Shown here in pieces: positions 16,704 to 25,264 of a stretch of 44,723 bases of DNA (its first letter is position 1; every line of letters begins with the position of its first letter). The position numbers were made by a program, and so were the translations under genes. Below the pieces are notes generated by a model, which saw nothing but the letters and a program-made list of their open reading frames with translations, did not search any database and was not told where the DNA came from. This stretch comes from an uncultured bacterium (GTDB lineage Bacteria > Myxococcota_A > Bradymonadia > Bradymonadales > Bradymonadaceae): the NCBI GenBank assembly GCA_937981985.1, contig CALJNB010000096.1, forward strand, positions 1-44,723. Reading direction: 5' to 3'.

Positions 16704-18172
16704 TATCCAAGCCATCCTTCGGGAATAGGAGCACCTTGTTCTATAGAATCATCAAAAGGTAAAGAACAGAAAATTTCCGTTCCTTTTCCTTTTTCACTGT
16801 TGATTTCTAGCGTCCCTCCATGTTGAGCGATGATTCGATTCGCGAGAGCGAGTCCGAGGCCAGAACCTTGTTCTTTTGTTGTATAGAAAGGGGTCAAAAT
16901 GCTTTTAATTGTTTCTGAGTCCATTCCGCACCCGTTGTCCTTAACGATGATCCTTCGTTCTTGATTGGACTGCGCGACTTCGATGGTAACTTCTCCGGGT
17001 CCATTACACGCTTGGCAAGCATTGCGTACGATGTTGATGATAGCACTGCGAATTTTGTCCGTGTCGCATGTCAGGTCTATGTCGTCTGCGATATTCGCGC
17101 TGAGAATGGTATCTTGTTCGGCGGCTTCGCCTCCCAAGAGTTCAAGAATCTCATTGATGAAGGGTCGGGCCTTAATATTCTCGATTTCTAAGGGAGAGTT
17201 TTTAGAAAAGTCTAAAAAGTCTGAAACAACATCTTCAAGATAGAAAAGTTCTCGTTGAATTTTTTCGACCTGTCCAAGTTTAGATTTATTGGCTTCGGCT
17301 TGACTTTCGAGATCCTCTTTCAATAAACCGAGAAACAATGCCATACCGCCTAACGGATTACGGACTTCGTGAGCAATTCCAGATAACATCATTTGCATCT
17401 GCGCGTCGCGTTGTAGGATATTAACCCTCATATTTTCGAATGCGCTTCCTAGAAAACCAATTTCGTCTTTTGATTCAATTTTAATTGCCTCGTGAAAGTC
17501 GCCACTTCCGACGTTTTGTGCGCCCCTGACAAGTTCGTCTATCGGGTCGGTGATCCGCCGAGAAAGGAAAGAAGCGATCCCGATGACGAGGATAAATCCG
17601 AATATAAAAAGCGCAGCTAAGACCTTGAAAAGATCGTTAAGGATTTCGAAGTATTCAGCGCTTCCTACGATTCCAATGACGGCGACGATTTGCTTCTCGT
17701 GACGGATCGGGACGAATCCTATTTTGTCGAACCCGCCCGCTTTGGCGAAAAGTACACTCGTACTGGGTACGCCTTTGAACGTGTCTTGGATCTCATTTAG
17801 ATGGGCGTTGAGAACATATATTTTTTCTCCAAAAGGAGTCTCTCCGGTATCGACGATACAGTTAAGATCTTGTCCAAAAATGAAAGCACGTTCGATTCCG
17901 GTCTGTTCTTTTAAATTCGTTATCTTTGTACCAAGTCGTTTCAGCACTCGTTTTTTGGATGCATCCAATCGGGAAATCTGCTTGGCATCTACACTTTGGG
18001 ATAAATGTGAACTTGTGGCTTGTCCGATCGAGATTAATCTACGCCCGAGTTCGTCTTCCAGTTCTTGTCGACTGGATCCGTAGATCACGATTCCAAACAA
18101 CGCTAGGATGATAAAGGTGGGAAGTAGAAATCCACCAATTAATTTGGTTCTCAGGGTCAAGAGCAATTCCAC
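16703..18172 (-). CDS. Membrane sensor histidine kinase
   Basis: A 489-residue sensor kinase. Two transmembrane helices (about 8-30 and 180-205) flank a periplasmic sensor of roughly 150 residues that looks like a single CACHE-type domain. A HAMP linker (about 206-258) contains RRITDPIDELVRGAQN. The phospho-acceptor His268 is in IAHEVRNPLGG. The ATPase domain has N box NIVRNACQAC, G1 DNGCGM, an F box FYTTKEQG and G2 GSGLGLAL. The start is GTG, since no other start codon with an adequate frame is seen and the N-terminus reads straight into the first helix. The cognate regulator is probably the divergent receiver gene. Downstream it couples to SDR, M61, CcmH-like and MFS genes, suggesting the sensed signal relates to envelope or lipid state. 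Confidence 0.92.
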   Translation of the reverse strand: MELLLTLRTKLIGGFLLPTFIILALFGIVIYGSSRQELEDELGRRLISIGQATSSHLSQSVDAKQISRLDASKKRVLKRLGTKITNLKEQTGIERAFIFGQDLNCIVDTGETPFGEKIYVLNAHLNEIQDTFKGVPSTSVLFAKAGGFDKIGFVPIRHEKQIVAVIGIVGSAEYFEILNDLFKVLAALFIFGFILVIGIASFLSRRITDPIDELVRGAQNVGSGDFHEAIKIESKDEIGFLGSAFENMRVNILQRDAQMQMMLSGIAHEVRNPLGGMALFLGLLKEDLESQAEANKSKLGQVEKIQRELFYLEDVVSDFLDFSKNSPLEIENIKARPFINEILELLGGEAAEQDTILSANIADDIDLTCDTDKIRSAIINIVRNACQACNGPGEVTIEVAQSNQERRIIVKDNGCGMDSETIKSILTPFYTTKEQGSGLGLALANRIIAQHGGTLEINSEKGKGTEIFCSLPFDDSIEQGAPIPEGWLG

Positions 18173-18234
18173 AAAGTTTATTTTTACGTCCGAAGCAAGA
18201 TTGATGCAATAAGGAATAGCGGGTGATTTCTAGG

Positions 18235-18263
18235 TTGACCAAGCTTGACTGTACATTTAGATT
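18235..18263 (+). promoter_or_regulatory. Predicted sigma70-type promoter for the receiver gene
   Basis: TTGACC at 18235-18240 and TAGATT at 18258-18263 are separated by 17 bases, with the receiver ATG 25 bases downstream. The region lies between divergent genes, so it may also carry operators for the histidine kinase gene. Confidence 0.5.
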
Positions 18264-18287
18264 CTTTTCACCCAAAAGGAATAAGCT

Positions 18288-18725
18288 ATGAATGAGAAGA
18301 ATCTGAATCAGAACCCACCTGAAGGTAAGCGGGAACGTCCCTTGATTATGGTCGCTGATGATGATCCCGAGATTCGAAGACTCCTGAGAATATTCCTAGA
18401 CGAGCTTGATTGTGATCTTCTTGTGGTCACTGATGGTGCTGAGGCGCTGGAATCAGTTTTGGTTCATCGTCCCGATTTGGTTCTACTAGATGTGATGATG
18501 CCCGAACTCAACGGTTGGCAGGTTTGTAAATACATCAAATCTAAAGAAGAGCTCGCGTCGACGGGGATCATTATGATTACCGCAATTGGCCCAGTGAACA
18601 ACGAGCTTACGTCGCCGCTTTTCGGAGCTGATGATTATTTAGATAAACCCTTTGATTTCGATGAATTAGAAGACAAGATCAAGAAAGTATTAGCCCTTTC
18701 TTACTCTTCTTCGTCGGAAGAATAG
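18288..18725 (+). CDS. Receiver-only response regulator
   Basis: A 145-residue CheY-like protein. A short basic/polar N-terminal tail precedes a single REC domain. The acidic pair is in VADDDPE, the phosphorylatable Asp is Asp68 (LLDVMMPELNGW), Thr98 is in MITA, and Lys120 is in LDKPF. All active-site residues are present. There is no output domain, so it probably acts by binding other proteins. The gene is transcribed away from the histidine kinase gene, with 115 bases between. Its last 25 bases overlap the 3' end of the convergent gene at 18701. Confidence 0.92.
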   Translation: MNEKNLNQNPPEGKRERPLIMVADDDPEIRRLLRIFLDELDCDLLVVTDGAEALESVLVHRPDLVLLDVMMPELNGWQVCKYIKSKEELASTGIIMITAIGPVNNELTSPLFGADDYLDKPFDFDELEDKIKKVLALSYSSSSEE

Positions 18726-19228
18726 TTGATTTTGGGTTCTGACCAATCAACGAAATTTTCATTTAGTTCGACAAATTCTTCGAATAGGGGTCTGGCAATT
18801 TCACGTAGATCCAATCCCTCTGGCGCAACTCTTATATCAAGTTGAGCAAAAGAAATATCAAATCCTGCCGCTTTGCACGAAGCGTTATCTAGTCCACATT
18901 TTTTAAGTGCATTATCGATTTCGTGTGGTTTGCGATCAAAATATCGAGCGACATCACGTACATTTGGTTTTTTGTACTTATTATTCGGTGTGATGCCGAG
19001 GTGATACGAACAGAAGAGTTCAAACGCATTTACATGGAGTGGGCCACTTATTACACCGGCATCTTTATCGACTGGCTCACGTCCACCAAGCTTGTCTTTG
19101 GGGGTGCGTGAGTTCCGGTTCCGTTTATTGTTCTTGCTGTTGCCCTTTTCGGTACGGTTACGATTTGAACCGTTATTATTCCGGGATCGACGTCGTCTCG
19201 AATTATTATTCTTACGATTTTCTGTCAT
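18701..19228 (-). CDS. Hypothetical protein with basic Arg/Asn-rich N-terminus
   Basis: A 175-residue protein. The first 55 residues are low complexity, rich in Arg, Asn, Lys and Ser, like an unstructured nucleic-acid-binding tail. The remainder (about 60-160) is a compact helical domain. It includes NAFELFCSYHLGI, VRDVARYFDRKPHEIDNALKKCGLD, which resembles a helix-turn-helix, and an acidic C-terminus. I do not recognise a family. GGAG lies just upstream of the ATG. The gene overlaps the receiver gene by 25 bases in convergent orientation. An RNA- or DNA-binding regulator is the most natural guess, not proved. Confidence 0.75.
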   Translation of the reverse strand: MTENRKNNNSRRRRSRNNNGSNRNRTEKGNSKNNKRNRNSRTPKDKLGGREPVDKDAGVISGPLHVNAFELFCSYHLGITPNNKYKKPNVRDVARYFDRKPHEIDNALKKCGLDNASCKAAGFDISFAQLDIRVAPEGLDLREIARPLFEEFVELNENFVDWSEPKINYSSDEEE

Positions 19229-19366
19229 TAAAGCTCCAAGTCACGAAAGAAACTTCCATGAAAATTTTTGGTTTGTTGGATTGAACTCTGAAGTTCACAG
19301 TGTGTTGCCGCGGCAACGCGCTAACTGATAATGGAAAGTCGGCCCAAAATCAACTCTCACTCGGCC

Positions 19367-20086
19367 TTATTCACATGTGGAGAATTTACCCGGTGTTGCC
19401 CGAATTCCTTTTGATTCTAGACTCTTTTCGAGGCACCAACTTTCGGTTAGGTCATTATCTTCGTTGTTTTCTTTATTAAAGTCTAAAACGATGCTCCGGT
19501 CGACTTCCATCTCAAGCTGGGTCGACTTGGTTGCGCGAAAACGATTCGCTTCCCAACTCAGGCCGTCCGACCGAACGATCCCGTCTTTCCCACGAAAAGA
19601 AAGGGTTAAAAATCGGGTCTGAGATTGATCGAGTTCTATTTTTTCTCCAAACTCCCCGTAATCATAAAATTTCGATTGGTCGAGCTCTAGCGGCGATTTT
19701 TGAGTTTCGTATCGGATGAAAACGAAATATTCGCCAGGTTGAATGGGTTTAAGAGCATCGGTGGCCTTAATAGCTTCCGCACTTCGCGGTTTGATGACCT
19801 CAATGGTTTGAATGGGAGCGTCGCTTTCAGAAGTTCTTATCTCGATGAAGATATCTTGAGGATCGATTTCAATATTGCCGATATTTTTCACTTCAATGAA
19901 TTCACCGCGCTCATCGGTTGATAACCCGGCCGTAGCCGAGCTCCATGGAAGGATTTCGGTAAAAATCAATTCCGGCGCAGAAATACCGATTTCTGGAATA
20001 GGCTCATAGGGATAGGATTCTGAATCGATTGTTAAGTTACAACCTGTAAGGGCGAATCCGAAAAGCACATAAACAAAAATTTTCAC
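19367..20086 (-). CDS. Lamin-tail-domain-like lipoprotein
   Basis: A 239-residue predicted lipoprotein starting with GTG. The signal peptide ends in a lipobox at Cys16 (ALTGC). The mature protein contains PELIFTEILPW, then GEFIEVKNIGNIEIDPQDI, which resembles a lamin-tail beta-sandwich domain (LTD) found in secreted bacterial proteins. The rest is beta-rich with a Cys pair near the C-terminus. The start overlaps the stop of the upstream LeuA-domain gene by four bases (GTGA), so the two are translationally coupled. It lacks any recognisable catalytic motif, and its role is unknown. Confidence 0.78.
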   Translation of the reverse strand: MKIFVYVLFGFALTGCNLTIDSESYPYEPIPEIGISAPELIFTEILPWSSATAGLSTDERGEFIEVKNIGNIEIDPQDIFIEIRTSESDAPIQTIEVIKPRSAEAIKATDALKPIQPGEYFVFIRYETQKSPLELDQSKFYDYGEFGEKIELDQSQTRFLTLSFRGKDGIVRSDGLSWEANRFRATKSTQLEMEVDRSIVLDFNKENNEDNDLTESWCLEKSLESKGIRATPGKFSTCE

Positions 20087-20682
20087 TTCTCGTCCTTGTT
20101 CCTCTTCAACTCAGAAACCTCCGAGTACGACGTATTTTGTACTACACGAGCCATCAAATCTGTGTACTTATCGACGAGATCCATGCGGCCCGTTTCTTGG
20201 TAGTGTTTTAAAATGTCTTTTAGCTTTAAAAATGTTTTTTCAGAATTAACGAAATATTCAGCCACTTGAACAACTGCCTCAATTCCAGCACGACTTATTG
20301 AGGAAGCCGTTGAAGAAAATATAAATTCTTTGCCTTCGCTGTTTACTGCGCCGACAACAGCTTCGGCTTCAGCCTTTGAGCTCTTATCTGTTGTGAGGAG
20401 TGCCTTAATTTCGAATTGGGAAAACCTAATGGATGCAACCGACGGGTATTCATCCGCCAGTTTATGAATGAGTCCGTTAAAAAGTGCGTCTATTGAACCT
20501 ACACCTTTTCCTTCTACGACAAAATCGCTTCCATCGGCATTGGTCAAACATGCACTTAGCTTACAAAGCGATTCTGTAGCGAGTTGTTCTGTGATTGAAT
20601 AGGTTTCAACGCGTAAAGCAACGTAGTCATCTTGAAGAATTTCTTTCATCAAGCCGATCATCGATTTTTGTTTGTCATTCAT
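20083..20682 (-). CDS. Free-standing LeuA-type regulatory (dimerisation) domain protein
   Basis: A 199-residue protein that resembles the C-terminal allosteric domain of 2-isopropylmalate synthase. The visible marks are CKLSACLTNADGSDF, then GKGVGSIDALFNGLIHKL (the GxGxxDA...L motif). A beta strand region (VASIRFSQFEIKALLT) and SSISRAGIEAVVQVAEYFVN follow, matching the strand-helix order of the LeuA regulatory domain. No catalytic TIM barrel is present or nearby. A helical N-terminal tail and a C-terminal tail of about 50 residues extend beyond the domain. The DNA stops four bases inside the start of the lipoprotein gene. In LeuA this domain binds leucine; whether this protein binds an amino acid is inference. 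Confidence 0.72.
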   Translation of the reverse strand: MNDKQKSMIGLMKEILQDDYVALRVETYSITEQLATESLCKLSACLTNADGSDFVVEGKGVGSIDALFNGLIHKLADEYPSVASIRFSQFEIKALLTTDKSSKAEAEAVVGAVNSEGKEFIFSSTASSISRAGIEAVVQVAEYFVNSEKTFLKLKDILKHYQETGRMDLVDKYTDLMARVVQNTSYSEVSELKRNKDEK

Positions 20683-20868
20683 AGCTCACCTATATAGAAC
20701 AAGATATATGAATTTGGAACCAATTCAATCTCAAATAACTGGATTAGGCAGTAGTCTTACGCCCTCCGATTGAACCTTATTAGGTCTCGAAAAATTCCAA
20801 GAACGGGAAGTCTGGTGTTCTAGACACATTGGAGGTATCCTAAAATAAACAGGCAAAATGGAAAGAAT

Positions 20869-21951
20869 ATGGAATATTCTGAGTATTCGGAAGTAAACGG
20901 TGGCAATGCTGGGACTCCGCTCGTAAAAGAAAGATCGACGTATATGACGGACGTTGAAGCGGAAAAAATGTGCAAGCTCTTCGCCGATGGTCTCGATTCG
21001 GGAATTGGTTATGATCGAATATTTGAATTCATGGAACGTCAGAAATTCGATAAAAAACTAATTACCCAATTGAGATCTTCTATTGTCGATTACGGCGATC
21101 AACTTGGTGAAGCGTTTACGCGTCTTGGGCTCCTCGATGCCGTATCTCGAAAAGTTCTCCTGGTTGCAGAAGAACAGGGTGAACTCGTTCCAACCTTCCG
21201 TGAGCAGGGACGCAACTTTGGCGCCCGAGATAAACGGCGCCGAAAAATAGGATATGCGTTCGTTCCATCGATTGTTTTAATCGGTTTCAGTTTGATTTTG
21301 TGGGAACTGGTTTTAGTTATTCGATTTGGTGTAACTCAAGGAACCACATGGGAGATACTTGCTCCGGCCATTGGTGTAGGGGTGATGAAAGGTCTTTCTA
21401 TTATCGCGATCATCTCAATTGCGATTTGGTCTTGGTTTCAGGTGCCAGTCGATCTCTCCTTACGAGACGCATCATCTCGGTTTTTTCTCAACATCCCCGT
21501 TGTATCAAAACCACTTGCTTACCGATCGTTGGCAAATTTTTGTCGTTATCTTCGTCAGTCTTTGCGTGCGGGTATGGATATGTCCCGTTGCATCGAGTTA
21601 GCTGCAGAAGGTTCCAACAATCCCAAAATGACGCGACACATTGATGCGTCAATAGAAGCGATCAAAGTCGGCTATTCCCTCGAACAGGCGCTGACTGTCA
21701 TGAAAGGGATTGACCGCGAGACATTGGATTATATCGCTATTGGTGAAGAAACCGGAAAGCTAGAAGAAAATTTGGCTTTTTTAACCCAAAAGTTCGATAC
21801 CTTGGCTAACGAAAGTTCTGAACGCGTCGTTGCGTTTTTTAACAGTTCCCTTCTTTATTCGGTTATTATCGCGACCTTTATCATGGTCTTCTGGTTTGGA
21901 TTGTATCCGCTTTTCGGGGATTTATTCGGTGGAGCGTTAGGAGGACTCTAG
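20869..21951 (+). CDS. Orphan type II secretion/pilus GspF-like inner-membrane protein
   Basis: A 360-residue protein of the GspF/PilC fold. It has two copies of a cytosolic helical domain, the first at about 30-120 (LGEAFTRLGLLDAVSRKVLLVAEEQGEL) and the second at about 205-315 (LANFCRYLRQSLRAGMDMSRCIELAAE, ending in YIAIGEETGKLEENLAFL). Transmembrane helices lie at about 129-152, 165-187 and 326-347. The platform protein of type II secretion and type IV pilus systems has this layout. No GspE ATPase, GspG pseudopilin or secretin gene is seen nearby, so it is an orphan. The ATG at 20869 has a GGAAAG ribosome-binding site. Confidence 0.85.
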   Translation: MEYSEYSEVNGGNAGTPLVKERSTYMTDVEAEKMCKLFADGLDSGIGYDRIFEFMERQKFDKKLITQLRSSIVDYGDQLGEAFTRLGLLDAVSRKVLLVAEEQGELVPTFREQGRNFGARDKRRRKIGYAFVPSIVLIGFSLILWELVLVIRFGVTQGTTWEILAPAIGVGVMKGLSIIAIISIAIWSWFQVPVDLSLRDASSRFFLNIPVVSKPLAYRSLANFCRYLRQSLRAGMDMSRCIELAAEGSNNPKMTRHIDASIEAIKVGYSLEQALTVMKGIDRETLDYIAIGEETGKLEENLAFLTQKFDTLANESSERVVAFFNSSLLYSVIIATFIMVFWFGLYPLFGDLFGGALGGL

Positions 21952-21961
21952 GACCTTGCGG

Positions 21962-23254
21962 TTAGATCAGACGGATAAGATGGTATTTTTTCTTTCCAGA
22001 TCGGAGTACCAACATCGTCTCACTGGCAAGATCATCTAAAGTTACAACGCGGGTAGCATCGTCGATACGATGATTGTTAATGTATGCCCCTCCTTGTTCG
22101 ACGAGCCTCCGCGCAGCGCCATTTGATTTTTGAAGACCCGTTTCAGAGAGTAATTGCAGTAAGCCCACCCCCTGTGCCAAATCAGTTTTTTGAATTTCAG
22201 TGGATGGAACATCTGCAAAGAGGGCTGTGAGATCGTCGTCGGATAAATTTTGGATAGGCTCGCCAAACAACATTCGGCTGGCTGCTACGACTTTATCGGC
22301 GACATCCTTCCCGTGGACCAGCCACGTCACTTCATAGGCAAGTCGCCGCTGAAGTTCACCTCGGTTATCAGCTTTGGCGAGTTCATCGATTTCATTGGTC
22401 GAAATAAAGGTAAACTTCTTTAATAAATCGACTACTTGTGAATCATCGCGACCTACCCAGTATTGGTAAAAGACGTAGGGCTTTGTTTTTGTGGCGTCTA
22501 ACCACAACGCGCCATTCTCCGTTTTACCCATTTTTTTTCCGTCAGCGGTCATCAATAGTGGAACCGTAAGACCGAAGGCCGGTTTAGAGGTTCGTTTTCG
22601 GATAAGGTCTGTACCTGCGGTAATATTTCCCCATTGATCCGAACCACCTATTTGAAGACTGCAACTTTTCTCATTAAAGAGGTGAAAAAAGTCGTAAGCT
22701 TGGATGAGCATATAGCTAAATTCGGTATAACTAATTCCCTGTTCACGTTCGCTAAGTCGGGATTTTACACTATCCTTTTGCATCATACTATTGACCCGAA
22801 AATGTTTTCCGACGTCTCTTAGGAAGTCAATAAAGGACCAGGGTTTCATCCAATCTGCGTTGTTCACGATTGGAATTTTTTCGACTTTGCCTTCTACAGT
22901 GTCGGGGTGCATTCCCATGGCACGATCCAAAATCGTTTGAATTTGAATGCCTAAAGCGTTGGCATTCTTCGTTAATATGTCGTCGGTAAGTAAAATACGC
23001 TCGTCGGATTTGCCAGTTGGATCGCCAATTAATCCCGTCGCCCCACCTATCAATGCAATCGGCTTGTGACCATGCCTTCGGAAGTTTGCGAGCCCCACAA
23101 GGAGTAAGAGGCTTCCTGCATGCAACGAATCTGCGGTAGGATCAAACCCGCAATAAAGTGTTTGTGAGTGTTTAAGGACTTCATCGAGTTCATCGTGGGT
23201 CTTTTGAAAAATAAGACCGCGTCGGTCCAGATCTTTAAGGACAGTACTTTTCAT
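21962..23254 (-). CDS. tyrS: Tyrosyl-tRNA synthetase
   Basis: A 430-residue class I aminoacyl-tRNA synthetase that charges tRNA-Tyr in the cytosol. The HIGH-type motif is LHAGS (about 44-48) after YCGFDPTADSL. Tyrosine-binding YTEFSYMLIQAYD and QIGGSDQWGNI follow. The KMSKS-type loop is KMGKTENGALWL. The C-terminal 80 residues form the S4 RNA-binding domain (GAARRLVEQGGAYINN). Length is typical of bacterial TyrRS. It lies 36 bases downstream of rny on the same strand. A weak ribosome-binding site precedes the ATG. Confidence 0.96.
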   Translation of the reverse strand: MKSTVLKDLDRRGLIFQKTHDELDEVLKHSQTLYCGFDPTADSLHAGSLLLLVGLANFRRHGHKPIALIGGATGLIGDPTGKSDERILLTDDILTKNANALGIQIQTILDRAMGMHPDTVEGKVEKIPIVNNADWMKPWSFIDFLRDVGKHFRVNSMMQKDSVKSRLSEREQGISYTEFSYMLIQAYDFFHLFNEKSCSLQIGGSDQWGNITAGTDLIRKRTSKPAFGLTVPLLMTADGKKMGKTENGALWLDATKTKPYVFYQYWVGRDDSQVVDLLKKFTFISTNEIDELAKADNRGELQRRLAYEVTWLVHGKDVADKVVAASRMLFGEPIQNLSDDDLTALFADVPSTEIQKTDLAQGVGLLQLLSETGLQKSNGAARRLVEQGGAYINNHRIDDATRVVTLDDLASETMLVLRSGKKKYHLIRLI

Positions 23255-23290
23255 TATCGTTCTTTTTGGGGGTTAATATGGGTTTAGTTT

Positions 23291-25048
23291 TTATTTCGCG
23301 TAGTCCACGGCACGTGTCTCACGAATCACACAAACTTTGATTTGACCGGGATAGGTCATTTCTTCTTCTATTTTTTGAGCGATCTTCTTACTAAGCGCGA
23401 AAGCTTGGTCGTCATTAACTTTTGAGTTTTCAACCATGACTCGAATTTCTCGTCCAGCTTGGACGACGAAACTTTTTTCAACACCTTTAAACTCGGACGA
23501 AATTTTTTCGAGATCGCGTAGTCGTTGAACGTAAGTTTCTAGAATTTCTCGTCGAGCTCCTGGCCGCGCGCCGCTAAGAGCATCTGCTGCGATGACGAGG
23601 TGCGCGATCACGGAGTTTTGAGGTTCGTCGTTATGATGGGCAGCAATAGCGTTCCTCACAACTTCGTGTTCTCCGCATCTGGCGGCAATTTCAGCACCAA
23701 TTACGGCGTGACTTCCCTCGCGTTCGTGAGTCAACGCTTTTCCAATATCGTGAAGAAGTCCAGCACGTTTGGCGAGTCGCACATTTACGCCTAGTTCAGC
23801 CGCCATCAAACCGCATAAAAATCCAACTTCAATCGAATGCGACCATTGATTTTGCCCATAACTTGTTCGGTAGCGTAGACGTCCTAACAAATTCAATAAG
23901 TCCGGATGTAAACCACCGAGTCCTAATTCGAACGCCGCACGTTCACCGCGATCTTTGATTTCGCGTTCCACGTCTTTTTTTGACTTTTGGGCTATTTCTT
24001 CAATTCTGGACGGATGGATTCGTCCGTCGCCTACTAACTTTTCGAGGGTTAAGCGGGCTACTTCCCGTCGAATCGGATCGAAACAAGAGATCATGATAGC
24101 GTTGGGGGTATCGTCGACAATTAAATCAACACCAGTTGCGGCCTCGATCGCTCGAATATTGCGTCCCTCGCGTCCGATGATTCGGCCCTTGAGATCGTCG
24201 TTCGGAATCTGGATTACATTTAAACAGCGTTCGGCAACATATTCGCCTGCCCAACGTTGGACGGCAATTCCGATTACTTTTTTCGCGGCTTTGTCGGCGT
24301 TCTCGATGGCGTCTTCTTCTATTTTTCGGGCCACACGAGCTGCTTCTACTTCTGCGTCTTCTTGTACGCGTTGGATGAGTTCTTCCCGTGCTTCTTTGGC
24401 GGAAAGTCCTGAAATTTTTGCTAGAGTATCGGCTACGGAATGTTCTTTAGTTTTTAGTTTTTCAAACGACTTCTCGAGGTCCTTTTCGCGAAGCTTGAGG
24501 TCTTCTTTTAATTTTTCGAACTTTTCATTCTTTGTGACAAGTTGTTCGTCACGATCGGTCAGTGAGTGTTCAAGTTCTTTCAGTTGACGTTTTTGCCCAT
24601 CCAACTTTTCGGTCTGCTTCGCTATTTCGTCCGCCGCTTCTTCTCGCGCGGCAATGAGAAGTGAACTCGCTTCAATTTCAGCATCTTTGATGATTTTCTT
24701 TGCTTCACTTTCGGAGGTTTTAATTTTCAACGCTTTGCTTGCCTCCATCTCTTCAGTCATTTGAGCTTCAAGCCTCTCCGTTATTTCCGTTCTTATCTTA
24801 CCTTCTATCTCGGACCGAACTTTCACTTCAGTTCTTGCAGTTACTTCTTCGATTGTCTCCGCTTTTATGGCTTGGACTCGATTTTTTACTTCGCTATTTT
24901 CGCGTTTATGGAATCGGGCGCTGAGGAAGGAGTAACTCAATGCCATTCCGACGAGAACGCCCATCAAAACTACGCCAGATGCCGACCCGGCGTCGACCAA
25001 GTCAAATACGCCGATGATAAAGGTTGCGGGAATAGTGAATTGAAACAT
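23291..25048 (-). CDS. rny: Ribonuclease Y
   Basis: A 585-residue membrane-anchored endoribonuclease that starts turnover of many mRNAs. The N-terminal hydrophobic segment (about 5-40) anchors it. A long charged coiled coil runs to about residue 270. A KH domain follows (NDDLKGRIIGREGRNIRAI) and then the HD domain (LLHDIGKALTHE, with ERGERAAFELGL-type flanking helices). I place the start at ATG 25048, because GGAG lies six bases upstream and the anchor begins there. An in-frame start 42 bases further up would add residues unlike the family. Rny is common in Gram-positive and deltaproteobacterial genomes. tyrS follows on the same strand. Confidence 0.93.
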   Translation of the reverse strand: MFQFTIPATFIIGVFDLVDAGSASGVVLMGVLVGMALSYSFLSARFHKRENSEVKNRVQAIKAETIEEVTARTEVKVRSEIEGKIRTEITERLEAQMTEEMEASKALKIKTSESEAKKIIKDAEIEASSLLIAAREEAADEIAKQTEKLDGQKRQLKELEHSLTDRDEQLVTKNEKFEKLKEDLKLREKDLEKSFEKLKTKEHSVADTLAKISGLSAKEAREELIQRVQEDAEVEAARVARKIEEDAIENADKAAKKVIGIAVQRWAGEYVAERCLNVIQIPNDDLKGRIIGREGRNIRAIEAATGVDLIVDDTPNAIMISCFDPIRREVARLTLEKLVGDGRIHPSRIEEIAQKSKKDVEREIKDRGERAAFELGLGGLHPDLLNLLGRLRYRTSYGQNQWSHSIEVGFLCGLMAAELGVNVRLAKRAGLLHDIGKALTHEREGSHAVIGAEIAARCGEHEVVRNAIAAHHNDEPQNSVIAHLVIAADALSGARPGARREILETYVQRLRDLEKISSEFKGVEKSFVVQAGREIRVMVENSKVNDDQAFALSKKIAQKIEEEMTYPGQIKVCVIRETRAVDYAK

Positions 25049-25215
25049 GTAGAACTCCGTGTCGCAAATATGAGTGATTCGCGGGGCCATGAAGGTCGCT
25101 TACCGAACCCGCTAAGTCAACTTCTTCTTTGAGCACAGCTTGGAAAAAGTAGTTGATAGATTCGATTTTCTCCCAGGTCGGCTCGTGAACGCACTCTAGA
25201 TAGATTTCTTTTTTT

Positions 25216-25247
25216 TTGCACGCGCCTCTCAAGGTGATATCGTCACC
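25216..25247 (+). promoter_or_regulatory. Possible promoter with overlapping palindrome upstream of the kinase-like gene
   Basis: TTGCAC at 25216-25221 and TATCGT at 25238-25243 have a spacer of 16 bases. A palindrome, GGTGA-TATCG-TCACC (25233-25247), covers the putative -10 box and could be an operator. The transcript would have a short leader before ATG 25265. The -35 box match is weak. Confidence 0.3.
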
Positions 25248-25264
25248 CGTACAGTGAGGCATGC

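Noticed and set aside
23955..24587. 210-codon open frame on the plus strand inside rny
   Set aside because: It is Ser/Arg-rich low-complexity shadow sequence opposite the coiled coil and KH/HD coding region, and has no family resemblance.
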